Positions 17,651 through 25,759 of a stretch of DNA of 64,000 bases are shown in pieces. The notes below the pieces were generated by a model. It had not been told where the DNA came from. It saw only the letters and a list, made by a program, of their open reading frames with translations, and did no database searches. A program made the translations under genes and the position numbers. Origin of the DNA: Clostridium_AD estertheticum_D (GTDB lineage Bacteria; Bacillota; Clostridia; Clostridiales; Clostridiaceae). The stretch is from positions 58,337 to 122,336 of the forward strand of contig NZ_JAHLDM010000014.1 of assembly GCF_018861295.1 (NCBI RefSeq), in the 5' to 3' direction. The number at the start of each line of letters is the position of its first letter. Position 1 is the stretch's first letter.

Positions 17651-17842
17651 CACCTAACCTATAGGATAAGTATGGTTAAGCGCTATGAATACTTTAAAAG
17701 TATAATTAAATACTTCTGACAAAATAGTTAAAAGTTAAAAGTTAAAAAAATGTAGAGTATAAAGATATTTAAGACATGTATTATTTAATATATAGATAGT
17801 GTTGAATATTTCACTAAAACTAATTTTAGTAGGAGGCCCACA
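17651..17842 (+). promoter_or_regulatory. Leader of the sulfate operon with start-site palindrome
   Basis: About 190 bases separate the -10 box from the first gene. AACCTATAGGATAAG covers the expected start site and looks like a repressor site. A CymR (Rrf2-family) regulator would be the natural candidate for cysteine-controlled genes, but that is only inference. Further down lie three tandem GTTAAAA units (17726-17748). An ACTAAAA-CTAA-TTTTAGT hairpin lies just before the AGGAGG ribosome binding site. No known riboswitch class was recognised. Confidence 0.4.
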
Positions 17843-18886
17843 TTGAAAAATTCAAAGGGATTTAAAGTTTCAGGGGCAATACTAGCAGGCTTTTTAATTA
17901 TCGCTGGATTATCAGGATGTTCATCAAAAAAAGTGGTAAATGAGAATGTTAATGTAAGGGTTGGATATTTCCCAAATATAACCCATTCTCAGGCTCTTGT
18001 AGGACGAGAGCAAGGTAACTTTCAAAAGGTTATAGGAACGAAAAACAAAGTAGTGTGGAAATTATTTAATGCAGGACCGGCAGAAGTAGAAGCATTATTT
18101 GCAAAAGCTATTGATATTGCATATATTGGACCTGGCCCTGCTATCAATGGATATTCAAAATCAAAAGGGGATATTCAAATCGTAGCAGGTGCAACGGATG
18201 CTGGGGCAATATTTGTATCTAAAAAGGGAATGGTTATCAAGAATTTGAAAGATTTGAGTGGTAAAAAAATTGGAGTCCCACAGTTTGGAAATACTCAAGA
18301 TTTAACACTTAGGAACATATTGTCTGAAAATGGACTTAAGGATAAAACAAAGGGTGGAACGGTTGAAATAAGGCAAGCATCAAATGCTGACATTTTAGCA
18401 TTACTAAAAAAAGGGGACATAGATGCCGCATTAGTACCTGAACCTTGGGGCTCAAGGCTTATTAAAGAGGCAGGAGCAAATATTATCCTGGATTATAAAG
18501 AATTATTCAGACAAGGAAAATATACAACAGCTGTAGTAGTTGTAAGAACTGAATTTTTAAAGGAGCATCCATTGATTGTTGAAAATTTTATAAAAGCACA
18601 TGTAGATGTTACTACTTATATTAATAAGAATCCGGGTAGAGCTAAGGTAATAGTTAATAAACAGATTACTGAACTAACAAAAAAAGGAATAGAAAAGGAT
18701 GTTTTAGATGCTGCGTTTAAAAGGTTAACAATTACAAATAATCCAGAAAAGGATTCTGTTTTAGATTTTGTTAAATTTTCACTTCAAGAAGGGTTCTTAA
18801 GATTAAATCCAGACACAAAGAATTTGTTTAACCTTACAATTTTAAATAAGGTTTTAAAAGAAAAAGATCAAGTTCAAATCAAATAA
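17843..18886 (+). CDS. ssuA: ABC substrate-binding lipoprotein, SsuA/TauA/NrtA type
   Basis: A 347-residue lipoprotein. The signal ends in the lipobox LSGC with Cys26, so it is anchored outside the membrane. VRVGYFPNITHSQALVGR and EALFAKAIDIAYIGPGPAI are the start of the NMT1/SsuA-like oxyanion-binding fold. PWGSRLIKEAG lies further on. The start is TTG behind AGGAGG. It is the first gene of an importer operon that continues into sulfate activation. The family is usually annotated for alkanesulfonates or taurine. The context suggests sulfate or another sulfur oxyanion as the real ligand, but this cannot be decided from sequence. Confidence 0.88.
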   Translation: MKNSKGFKVSGAILAGFLIIAGLSGCSSKKVVNENVNVRVGYFPNITHSQALVGREQGNFQKVIGTKNKVVWKLFNAGPAEVEALFAKAIDIAYIGPGPAINGYSKSKGDIQIVAGATDAGAIFVSKKGMVIKNLKDLSGKKIGVPQFGNTQDLTLRNILSENGLKDKTKGGTVEIRQASNADILALLKKGDIDAALVPEPWGSRLIKEAGANIILDYKELFRQGKYTTAVVVVRTEFLKEHPLIVENFIKAHVDVTTYINKNPGRAKVIVNKQITELTKKGIEKDVLDAAFKRLTITNNPEKDSVLDFVKFSLQEGFLRLNPDTKNLFNLTILNKVLKEKDQVQIK

Positions 18887-18900
18887 AAGAGGTGACACGT

Positions 18901-19740
18901 TTGAGTCTTATAGTTAAGGATGTTAGTAAGGAGTTTATTTCAAAGCATAAGAAAACAAGTACACTTGAAAATTTTAATTTAGAAATTACAAAGGGCGACT
19001 TTGTATGCATATTAGGGCCATCTGGTTGTGGAAAATCAACTTTACTAAATATTCTAGCAGGACTTGAAAAGGCAACCAAAGGTGTTGTTCTACTTAATGG
19101 TAACGAAATAACAGGTCCGGGTCCTGATAGAACAGTAATGTTTCAAGAAGCAGCATTATTTCCATGGCTTAAGGTAATAGATAATGTAGAGTTTGGAATG
19201 AAGATGGCTGGAATGCCAAAGGAAGATAGATATAAGAAGGCTATCCACTATTTAAAAATGGTACATTTATCAAAATTTCAAGATTCTTATGTTTATGAGT
19301 TATCAGGTGGAATGAAGCAAAGGGTAGCTCTCGCCCGTGCACTATCTCTTGATTCTGAAATACTGTTAATGGATGAACCTTTTGCAGCCCTTGACAGTCA
19401 GACTAAAATGATGCTGCAACAAGAGTTACAACGAATTTGGGTAAATACAAAAAAAACAATTATCTTTATTACCCATAATGCAGAAGAAGCAGTTTATTTA
19501 GCTAATAGAGTTGTTGTGATGGCGGCGAATCCTGGTAGAATAAAGCAAGAATTTAAGATAGAACTTGCAAGACCAAGAGAAATGGAAAGTTGTGATATAG
19601 CTTATTATACATCTAAGATAATGAAAGCATTAAAAGAGGAGGTGGAGAAGGTTGCAAAAGCAGAATACGATGGTGATTGGAATATTGAAGAAAATACTGT
19701 TCTATATACTCCTGATAGTGATATGGGAGGGGATTTATAA
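18901..19740 (+). CDS. ssuB: ABC importer ATPase, SsuB/TauB type
   Basis: A 279-residue nucleotide-binding subunit. Walker A is GPSGCGKS (39-46), the Q-loop is VMFQEAALFPW, the signature is LSGGMKQR and Walker B is ILLMDEPFAALD. The H-loop is FITHNAEEA. It energises the SsuA/SsuC importer at the inner face of the membrane. The start chosen is TTG 18901, five bases after AGAGGTGA; a GTG at 18892 lies inside that site. The final 89 bases are also the beginning of ssuC in another frame. The C-terminal tail after EVEKVAKAEYDGDW is therefore shaped by two genes. Confidence 0.92.
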   Translation: MSLIVKDVSKEFISKHKKTSTLENFNLEITKGDFVCILGPSGCGKSTLLNILAGLEKATKGVVLLNGNEITGPGPDRTVMFQEAALFPWLKVIDNVEFGMKMAGMPKEDRYKKAIHYLKMVHLSKFQDSYVYELSGGMKQRVALARALSLDSEILLMDEPFAALDSQTKMMLQQELQRIWVNTKKTIIFITHNAEEAVYLANRVVVMAANPGRIKQEFKIELARPREMESCDIAYYTSKIMKALKEEVEKVAKAEYDGDWNIEENTVLYTPDSDMGGDL

Positions 19741-20446
19741 ACTAGGTGTTGATGTTTTGAAAATTTGGAAACCTTATATTTTCCCATCACCTTTTGACGT
19801 TTTTGGTACTTTGATTTCACTTATAAAAGATAACACAATAGGAATAGCTATTGTTGCAAGTTTAAAGAGAATTGTAGTTGGATATTTTATATCAGTAATA
19901 ATAGGAGTTACTCTAGGACTTACAATTGCTAAATTTAAGTATTTAGATGAAAATTTAGGACCATTAATTTTAGGACTTCAAACTTTACCTAGTATTTGTT
20001 GGTTGCCTTTTGCTATTCTTTGGTTTGGACTTAGTGAGATTTCAATAATTTTTGTAATTGCAATTGGCTCAACGTTTGCTGTGGCAATATCAGTTAGATA
20101 TGCAATACAAAATGTAAATCCATTATATATAAGAGCTGCAAAAACAATGGGTGCAAGGGGTAGTAAAGTTTATACCCATGTAATTTTGCCAGCAGCACTT
20201 CCAGATATAGTTAGCGGACTTAAGCAGGGCTGGTCATTTGCATGGAGGGCTTTGATGGCAGGAGAAATGTTATCTTCAACAAAAGGGCTTGGCCAAGTGC
20301 TTATGGTAGGCCGTGACTTAGCCGACATTAGCCAAGTTGTAGCTGTAATGATAGTAATAATAATTCTTGGGTTAGTTGTGGATAAACTTGTTTTTTCAAG
20401 ACTTGAGAAAAATATGAGATATAAATGGGGCCTCGATAGGGCTTAG
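19652..20446 (+). CDS. ssuC: ABC importer permease, SsuC/TauC type
   Basis: A 264-residue membrane permease with about six hydrophobic segments. The first, ILFYILLIVIWEGIYKLGV, is followed by PYIFPSPFDVF, a normal SsuC opening. The coupling loop is YIRAAKTMGARGSKVYTHVILPAALPDI (EAA-like). The start is TTG 19652 behind AGGAGGTGG; ATG 19670 would also keep the first helix. Either way it overlaps ssuB by 71-89 bases, much more than usual operon overlaps. The segment after the ssuB stop begins with the end of the first helix, so the overlap is real coding sequence. Confidence 0.92.
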   Translation: MQKQNTMVIGILKKILFYILLIVIWEGIYKLGVDVLKIWKPYIFPSPFDVFGTLISLIKDNTIGIAIVASLKRIVVGYFISVIIGVTLGLTIAKFKYLDENLGPLILGLQTLPSICWLPFAILWFGLSEISIIFVIAIGSTFAVAISVRYAIQNVNPLYIRAAKTMGARGSKVYTHVILPAALPDIVSGLKQGWSFAWRALMAGEMLSSTKGLGQVLMVGRDLADISQVVAVMIVIIILGLVVDKLVFSRLEKNMRYKWGLDRA

Positions 20447-20474
20447 TTTTTAAAATTAATGGAGGTGAATATAA

Positions 20475-21071
20475 ATGAGCATAGAAAATCTTACTTGGCA
20501 TGATACGTTTGTAACTCAGAAGTTACGCGAAAATTTATTATCGCAAAAATCTAAGTTATTATGGTTTACTGGGTTATCAGGTTCTGGAAAGTCAACGGTA
20601 GCAAACGCTTTAGATTTAAGATTAAATGAAATGGGCAAAGCAACTTATCTATTAGATGGAGATAATATTCGCCTAGGTATAAACTCTGATCTTGGGTTCT
20701 CAAAGCAGGATAGAAATGAAAATATACGCCGAATTAGCGAAATAGGGAAATTGTTTGTAGATTCAGGATTAATAACCATTGCTTGCTTCATCTCTCCATT
20801 AAAAGCAAATCGTGAGATGGCACGTTCTACACTTGGGGATGATTTCATTGAAATATTTGTTGATTGCCCCCTTTCGGAATGTGAAAAGAGAGATCCTAAG
20901 AATTTATATAAGAAGGCAAGACTTGGCGAAATCAAAGAATTTACAGGTATATCTTCCCCCTATGAAAAACCTGAAAATCCTGAAATTGTTGTAAACACAA
21001 AAGAGAAAACAGTAGATCAATGTGTAGATCAAATATTGGACTACTTGAAGTTAGTACCTAAAATTTACTAG
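20475..21071 (+). CDS. cysC: Adenylylsulfate (APS) kinase
   Basis: A 198-residue APS kinase that makes PAPS from APS and ATP. P-loop GLSGSGKS (33-40), LLDGDNIRLGINSDLGFS, RNENIRRISEIGKLF and CFISPLKANREMAR are all standard. The length is normal and the gene is free-standing, not fused to CysN. The start is ATG 20475 behind GGAGGTG. It sits between the importer and an APS reductase that uses the same substrate. No PAPS reductase of the CysH type is present in the window, so what the PAPS is for is unclear. Confidence 0.95.
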   Translation: MSIENLTWHDTFVTQKLRENLLSQKSKLLWFTGLSGSGKSTVANALDLRLNEMGKATYLLDGDNIRLGINSDLGFSKQDRNENIRRISEIGKLFVDSGLITIACFISPLKANREMARSTLGDDFIEIFVDCPLSECEKRDPKNLYKKARLGEIKEFTGISSPYEKPENPEIVVNTKEKTVDQCVDQILDYLKLVPKIY

Positions 21072-21115
21072 TGTATTTATAATTATTTTTAAAATGTCTT
21101 GGCTAGGAGGATATA

Positions 21116-22795
21116 ATGAAGCTTGAAACAAAAATATTAGAAACAGATGTGTTAGTAGTTGGTGGAGGCACCGCTGGATGTTATGCAGCATTAACCTTAA
21201 GTAAAAATCAAGATATTAATATTATTGTAGCAGATAAGGCCAATATAAAAAGAAGTGGATGTTTAGCAGCAGGTGTTAATGCAATCAATGCATATATTAA
21301 TGAGGGATATACCCCAGAAGACTTTGTAGATTATGTTAAAAAAGAAGCAGAGGGAATAGTAAGAGAAGATTTAGTTTATTCTATAGCTAAGAATTTAAAT
21401 AAGGTTACAAAAAATATGGAGAGTATAGGTCTTACTATTTTAAAGGACTTGAATGGTAAATATGTAACTCGTGGAAAAAGAAGTATTAAAATTAACGGTG
21501 AAAACATAAAACCACTTCTTGCAAATGAGATTAATTTAATGACAAATATAAATGTTTTAAACAAGGTAAATATAATTGATTATATTATTAAAGATAATAT
21601 AGTCATTGGTGCTTATGGTTTTCATATAGAAGAAAATACTTTCTACGTAATATATTCGAAAGCTGTAATTTGTACTACCGGCGGAGCCTCTGGCCTTTAT
21701 AAACCTAATAATCCTGGCTTTTCTAAACATAAAATGTGGTATTCACCCTTTAATACTGGGGCAGGTTATGCTATGGGTATAAGAGCCGGAGCTGAAATGA
21801 CCTCTTTTGAAATGAGATTTATTGCTCTAAGGTGTAAGGATACTATAGCACCAACAGGTACAGTGGCTCAAGGTATTGGTGCAAGGCAAGTTAATGCTAG
21901 TGGAGATGAATATGTAAAAAAATATGGCAAACCATTGACGACTATAAGATTGTTTGCAACTGTAGAGGAAAATGGTAAGGGCCTCGGCCCTTGTTATTTA
22001 AAAACAAAAGGCATTTCGGGTGGAACACAGGAAGAACTTTACAAGGCATATCTTAATATGGCACCAGCTCAGACTTTAAAGTGGATTGAAGATGGAGATG
22101 GACCTAGCAAGGAGAACCTTGAGATAGAAGGTACAGAACCTTATATAGTAGGTGGACATGCGGCTAGTGGATATTGGGTTGATACTAAAAGATCTACAAC
22201 TATTTCTGGCTTATATGCAGCTGGTGATGTCGCTGGTGGAAGTCCTAAGAAATACGTTACTGGTTGTTTCGTAGAAGGTGAAATTGCAGCAGATGCTGCA
22301 ACTGAGTTTATAAAAAATAAGAAAAACAAGCTAATTGATGATAAAGAAATTTCTGCTAAAGTAAAATTATTAGAAACTTTTCTTGAAAAGAATGATAGCT
22401 TATTTTCTATAAATGGTATTGAAGAGGCTATGCAAAAGGTAATGGATGAATATGCAGGTGGTATATCTAAAAATTATGTTTTTAATTCTTCTAAGTTACA
22501 AATTGCTAGTAAAAAAATAGAAGAAATTTTAGTTCTTTCAAATGATTTAAGGGCTAAAGATATGAGAGAATTACTTCAAATATACGAAGTTATTGATAGG
22601 TTATACGTATGCAAAGTTTTAATAGTTCATCTTCTAGCAAGGAAAGAAACCCGTTGGAAATGTTATGGTGAAAATGCAGACTTCAAGGAAAAAGACGAAA
22701 ACTTACTTAAGTATGTAAATACTATATATAAGGAAGGCACGGTTCAAGTTGTCTTTAGAAACTTAGTAAAGCGAGATGAAGTTTATGAGCATTAA
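21116..22795 (+). CDS. aprA: AprA-like adenylylsulfate reductase flavoprotein subunit
   Basis: A 559-residue FAD protein of the fumarate reductase/succinate dehydrogenase superfamily. The FAD loop VLVVGGGTAGCYAAL (13-27) is followed by RSGCLAAGVNAINAY, which matches the AprA-type segment. The second FAD region is GGHAASGYWVD...GLYAAGDVAGGSP. It is shorter than dissimilatory AprA of sulfate reducers, as AprA-like proteins in clostridia can be. With the ferredoxin-type partner next to it, it should reduce APS to sulfite and AMP. It overlaps that gene by 20 bases. Another fumarate-reductase-like activity is possible, but cysC, cysD and cysN on both sides make APS the best substrate. Confidence 0.85.
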   Translation: MKLETKILETDVLVVGGGTAGCYAALTLSKNQDINIIVADKANIKRSGCLAAGVNAINAYINEGYTPEDFVDYVKKEAEGIVREDLVYSIAKNLNKVTKNMESIGLTILKDLNGKYVTRGKRSIKINGENIKPLLANEINLMTNINVLNKVNIIDYIIKDNIVIGAYGFHIEENTFYVIYSKAVICTTGGASGLYKPNNPGFSKHKMWYSPFNTGAGYAMGIRAGAEMTSFEMRFIALRCKDTIAPTGTVAQGIGARQVNASGDEYVKKYGKPLTTIRLFATVEENGKGLGPCYLKTKGISGGTQEELYKAYLNMAPAQTLKWIEDGDGPSKENLEIEGTEPYIVGGHAASGYWVDTKRSTTISGLYAAGDVAGGSPKKYVTGCFVEGEIAADAATEFIKNKKNKLIDDKEISAKVKLLETFLEKNDSLFSINGIEEAMQKVMDEYAGGISKNYVFNSSKLQIASKKIEEILVLSNDLRAKDMRELLQIYEVIDRLYVCKVLIVHLLARKETRWKCYGENADFKEKDENLLKYVNTIYKEGTVQVVFRNLVKRDEVYEH

Positions 22796-23099
22796 AATAG
22801 ATTTACAAAAATGTGTGGGTTGTGGTAAATGCATCCAGATGTGTCCGGGAAATCTCATTTTTAAAAATGATAAATCGAAAGCTTTTATAAAATACTCTGA
22901 GGAATGTTGGGGGTGTACTGCGTGTCTTAAAGAATGTCCAGTCCAGGCTATAAATTACTATCTTGGAGCTGATATTGGTGGCAAAGGAACTTATTTAAAC
23001 ACTAAAAAAGAAAAAAATCTTCTTCATTGGCACATATATAAGCCAAATAAGGTTGAGATAATTATTACAACAAATGTAGCGGAAGCTAATAAATATTAG
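22776..23099 (+). CDS. aprB: AprB-like two-[4Fe-4S] ferredoxin subunit of APS reductase
   Basis: A 107-residue iron-sulfur protein. Cluster-binding motifs are CVGCGKCIQMCP and CWGCTACLKECP, followed by a short tail (YYLGADIGGKGTYL) of the AprB kind. It would carry electrons to the AprA-like flavin. The ATG at 22785, which gives MSIKIDLQKC, is an equally good start, and neither has a strong ribosome binding site. Overlap with aprA suggests coupling. It is smaller than dissimilatory AprB. Confidence 0.85.
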   Translation: MKFMSIKIDLQKCVGCGKCIQMCPGNLIFKNDKSKAFIKYSEECWGCTACLKECPVQAINYYLGADIGGKGTYLNTKKEKNLLHWHIYKPNKVEIIITTNVAEANKY

Positions 23100-23111
23100 G
23101 GAGGTTAATTT

Positions 23112-23912
23112 ATGGATCATTTAGATGAATTAGAAGCAGAAAGTATTTTCATATTAAGAGAATCTTATAAAAAACTAGGTAAACTTGGAATGTTATGGTC
23201 AATTGGTAAGGATTCAACAGTATTATTGTGGTTATCAAAGAAGGCGTTTTTCGGACATTCTCCTTTTCCGTTTATTCATGTAGACACAAAGCATAAAATT
23301 CCTGCGATGATCGAATATAGAGATAAAATTGCTAAAGAGTTTAATATCGACCTTATAGTGCATACAAATCAGGAAGCAATCGACGCAGGTATGGGGCCAG
23401 ATAAAGGAAGACTCGTTTGTTGCAAAGCACTAAAAACGGATGGACTTCAACAAGTGGTTACAAAATATGAATTTGATGGATTAATTCTTGGAATTAGAAG
23501 TGATGAGGAAGGTTCACGCTCAAAGGAACGAGTATTTAGTGAAAGAAATAAGGATTCAGAGTGGGATTACACTAATCAAGCACCAGAACTTTGGGATCAA
23601 TTTAAAACTGATTTTCCAAAAGGAAATCATATAAGGGTTCATCCAATACTTCATTGGAATGAAATAGATATATGGACTTATATACAAAGAGAAAATATAC
23701 CACTTATAGATTTATATTTTGCAAAGAACGGCGAGAGATACAGAAGCCTTGGATGTGCTGAGTGTACAGGTAAGATAAAGTCCAATGCGGTGACGATTGA
23801 TCAAATAATTGAAGAATTAAAACATACTACAACAGGAGAAAGAGCAGGTAGAGCTCAAGATCAAGAAGATTCATATGCTATGCAAAAACTTCGTAAAGAT
23901 GGTTACATGTAA
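23112..23912 (+). CDS. cysD: Sulfate adenylyltransferase small subunit (PP-loop ATPase)
   Basis: A 266-residue protein with the PP-loop SIGKDS (30-35), then FPFIHVDTKHKIPAM and GIRSDEEGSRSKERVFSER, all diagnostic of CysD. It adenylates sulfate to APS, driven by GTP hydrolysis in CysN. It is somewhat shorter than the E. coli protein. A GGGAGG site lies before ATG 23112, 12 bases after aprB. It is followed by cysN after 18 bases, as usual for the heterodimer. Confidence 0.96.
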   Translation: MDHLDELEAESIFILRESYKKLGKLGMLWSIGKDSTVLLWLSKKAFFGHSPFPFIHVDTKHKIPAMIEYRDKIAKEFNIDLIVHTNQEAIDAGMGPDKGRLVCCKALKTDGLQQVVTKYEFDGLILGIRSDEEGSRSKERVFSERNKDSEWDYTNQAPELWDQFKTDFPKGNHIRVHPILHWNEIDIWTYIQRENIPLIDLYFAKNGERYRSLGCAECTGKIKSNAVTIDQIIEELKHTTTGERAGRAQDQEDSYAMQKLRKDGYM

Positions 23913-23930
23913 GGGAGGGGTTTATTACTA

Positions 23931-25640
23931 ATGGAAAATACAAGAGAACAATTAAGAATAGTTGCAGTAGGACATGTAGATCACGGTAAGTCTACAGTAA
24001 TTGGAAGATTATTGTATGATACAAAATCACTACCAGAAGGTGCAATTGAAAAAGTTAAAAGAATTGCTAAAGAAACAGGTAAACCTTTTGAATATGCGTA
24101 TCTATTAGATGCTTTTGAAGAAGAACAAAAACAGGGAATTACAATAGATACAACATCACTTCAATTTCATACAGATAAACGGGATTACGTAATTATAGAT
24201 GCACCAGGACATATAGAATTTCTTAAAAATATGATTACAGGTGCAGCTAGTGCTGAAGCCGCGCTACTTATAATAGACGCTAAAGAGGGAATACAAGAAC
24301 AGTCTAAAAGACATGGTTATATATTATCACTACTTGGTATAAAGCAGGTATGTGTTGTAGTTAACAAAATGGATCTTATAGCTTACAGTCAGAAAAAATT
24401 TAATGTTATAAAAAATGAAATGAATGCTTTTCTAAAAAAATTAAATGTACATCCAATGAGTTATATTCCTATTTCAGCATTTTATGGTGAAAATTTAACT
24501 TCAAAATCAGATAAGTTATTTTGGTACAAAGGAGAAACTGTTCTTGAATCATTAGATTTATTTACTCAGGAAGAAGGCTTAGACGCAAAACCACTAAGAT
24601 TCCCAATTCAAGATGTATATAAATTTGATAATAGGAGAATAATTGCAGGTAGAATAGAAGCAGGTACGCTTAAGGTTGGTGATGAAATTCTTATTTCTCC
24701 ATCAAACAGGACTACAAAAGTTAAAAGTATAGAAGCCTTTGTAGAAAAAGACAGGGTAAGTACAGTAAGCGCAGGAATGTCAGTGGGAATTACTTTTGAA
24801 GATGAGTTTTTCAATAAAAGAGGAGAAATAATTTCACACATTGATAATGCTCCTGTTATTGCTGATCTTTTTACTACTAATATATTTTGGATGGGAAAAA
24901 ATAGTTTAGTAAAGGGTAAAAAATACAAGATAAAACTTGTAACTCAAGAAGTAGAATGTGAAATTGTAGCTTTTAATAAAGTCATAGATGCAAGTACTAT
25001 AGGAACTTATGAAGATGCAACTGAGGCAAAAACTAATGATGTAGCTGAAGTTACTATAAGGACAAAGGAAAAAATATGTTTTGATAAATTTGCAGATAAC
25101 CAAAATACAGGTAGATTTGTAATAGTAGATGGTTATGATGTTAGTGGTGGTGGAATTATTTCAGGGGTGGTAGAGTCTACTAGTATTATAGAAACTACCT
25201 TTAGTAAAGATAAACTTAAATTTACTATTAATTGTTTTGATGAATATTATTTTGATATTAAAGCACTAGCAATCAAAAAGGAATTGATAAAGGCTACCCA
25301 ATATAAAATAGGAGATAATGTTCCTTTTCTTGGATCAAGTTATGAATACACAAAAGATTTTGATGTAATTGCATTAAATGCTGGTCTTGCCTCTAAAATA
25401 AGAAATGGTAAGTTAATAGATGTTATACCAGTAGAAAAATACTCATATGAATCTATAGTTATTATAAATGAAAAAGGATTTGGTATTAAACTAACATCAC
25501 AAAAAGATTTATCCTCATACATTAATGAATATAAAAAAGATATGAATGAGAAGTTTGCAAATAAATGGTTGGATTTCACTAAATATAGAACTGTAAGATT
25601 TAGTGATAGTGTAGAAGAAAATCAAGATTACTTGATATAA
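23931..25640 (+). CDS. cysN: Sulfate adenylyltransferase GTPase subunit
   Basis: A 569-residue EF-Tu-like GTPase. G1 is GHVDHGKS (14-21), the switch region is GITIDTTSLQF, G3 is DAPGHIEF and G4 is NKMD. Two beta-barrel domains follow, and a longer C-terminal extension (about 440-569, KYSYESIVIINEKGFG) has no kinase motifs. It is therefore not a CysNC fusion; APS kinase is encoded separately. It couples GTP hydrolysis to APS formation by CysD. It is the last gene of the operon before a terminator. Confidence 0.94.
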   Translation: MENTREQLRIVAVGHVDHGKSTVIGRLLYDTKSLPEGAIEKVKRIAKETGKPFEYAYLLDAFEEEQKQGITIDTTSLQFHTDKRDYVIIDAPGHIEFLKNMITGAASAEAALLIIDAKEGIQEQSKRHGYILSLLGIKQVCVVVNKMDLIAYSQKKFNVIKNEMNAFLKKLNVHPMSYIPISAFYGENLTSKSDKLFWYKGETVLESLDLFTQEEGLDAKPLRFPIQDVYKFDNRRIIAGRIEAGTLKVGDEILISPSNRTTKVKSIEAFVEKDRVSTVSAGMSVGITFEDEFFNKRGEIISHIDNAPVIADLFTTNIFWMGKNSLVKGKKYKIKLVTQEVECEIVAFNKVIDASTIGTYEDATEAKTNDVAEVTIRTKEKICFDKFADNQNTGRFVIVDGYDVSGGGIISGVVESTSIIETTFSKDKLKFTINCFDEYYFDIKALAIKKELIKATQYKIGDNVPFLGSSYEYTKDFDVIALNAGLASKIRNGKLIDVIPVEKYSYESIVIINEKGFGIKLTSQKDLSSYINEYKKDMNEKFANKWLDFTKYRTVRFSDSVEENQDYLI

Positions 25641-25677
25641 AGTAAATTTGAGATTATAATTGAATAAAAAATATAAG

Positions 25678-25722
25678 GAGCCAATCGGGATGAGTAGTAG
25701 TCTCTGCGATTGGTTCTTTTGT
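25678..25722 (+). terminator. Terminator of the sulfate-assimilation operon
   Basis: GAGCCAATCG at 25678-25687 pairs with CGATTGGTTC at 25707-25716, followed by a T-rich run. The ABC-ATPase gene starts 38 bases later. Confidence 0.85.
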
Positions 25723-25759
25723 TATAAAATATTGGATATGTTAAATAAAGGAGAGTTAT

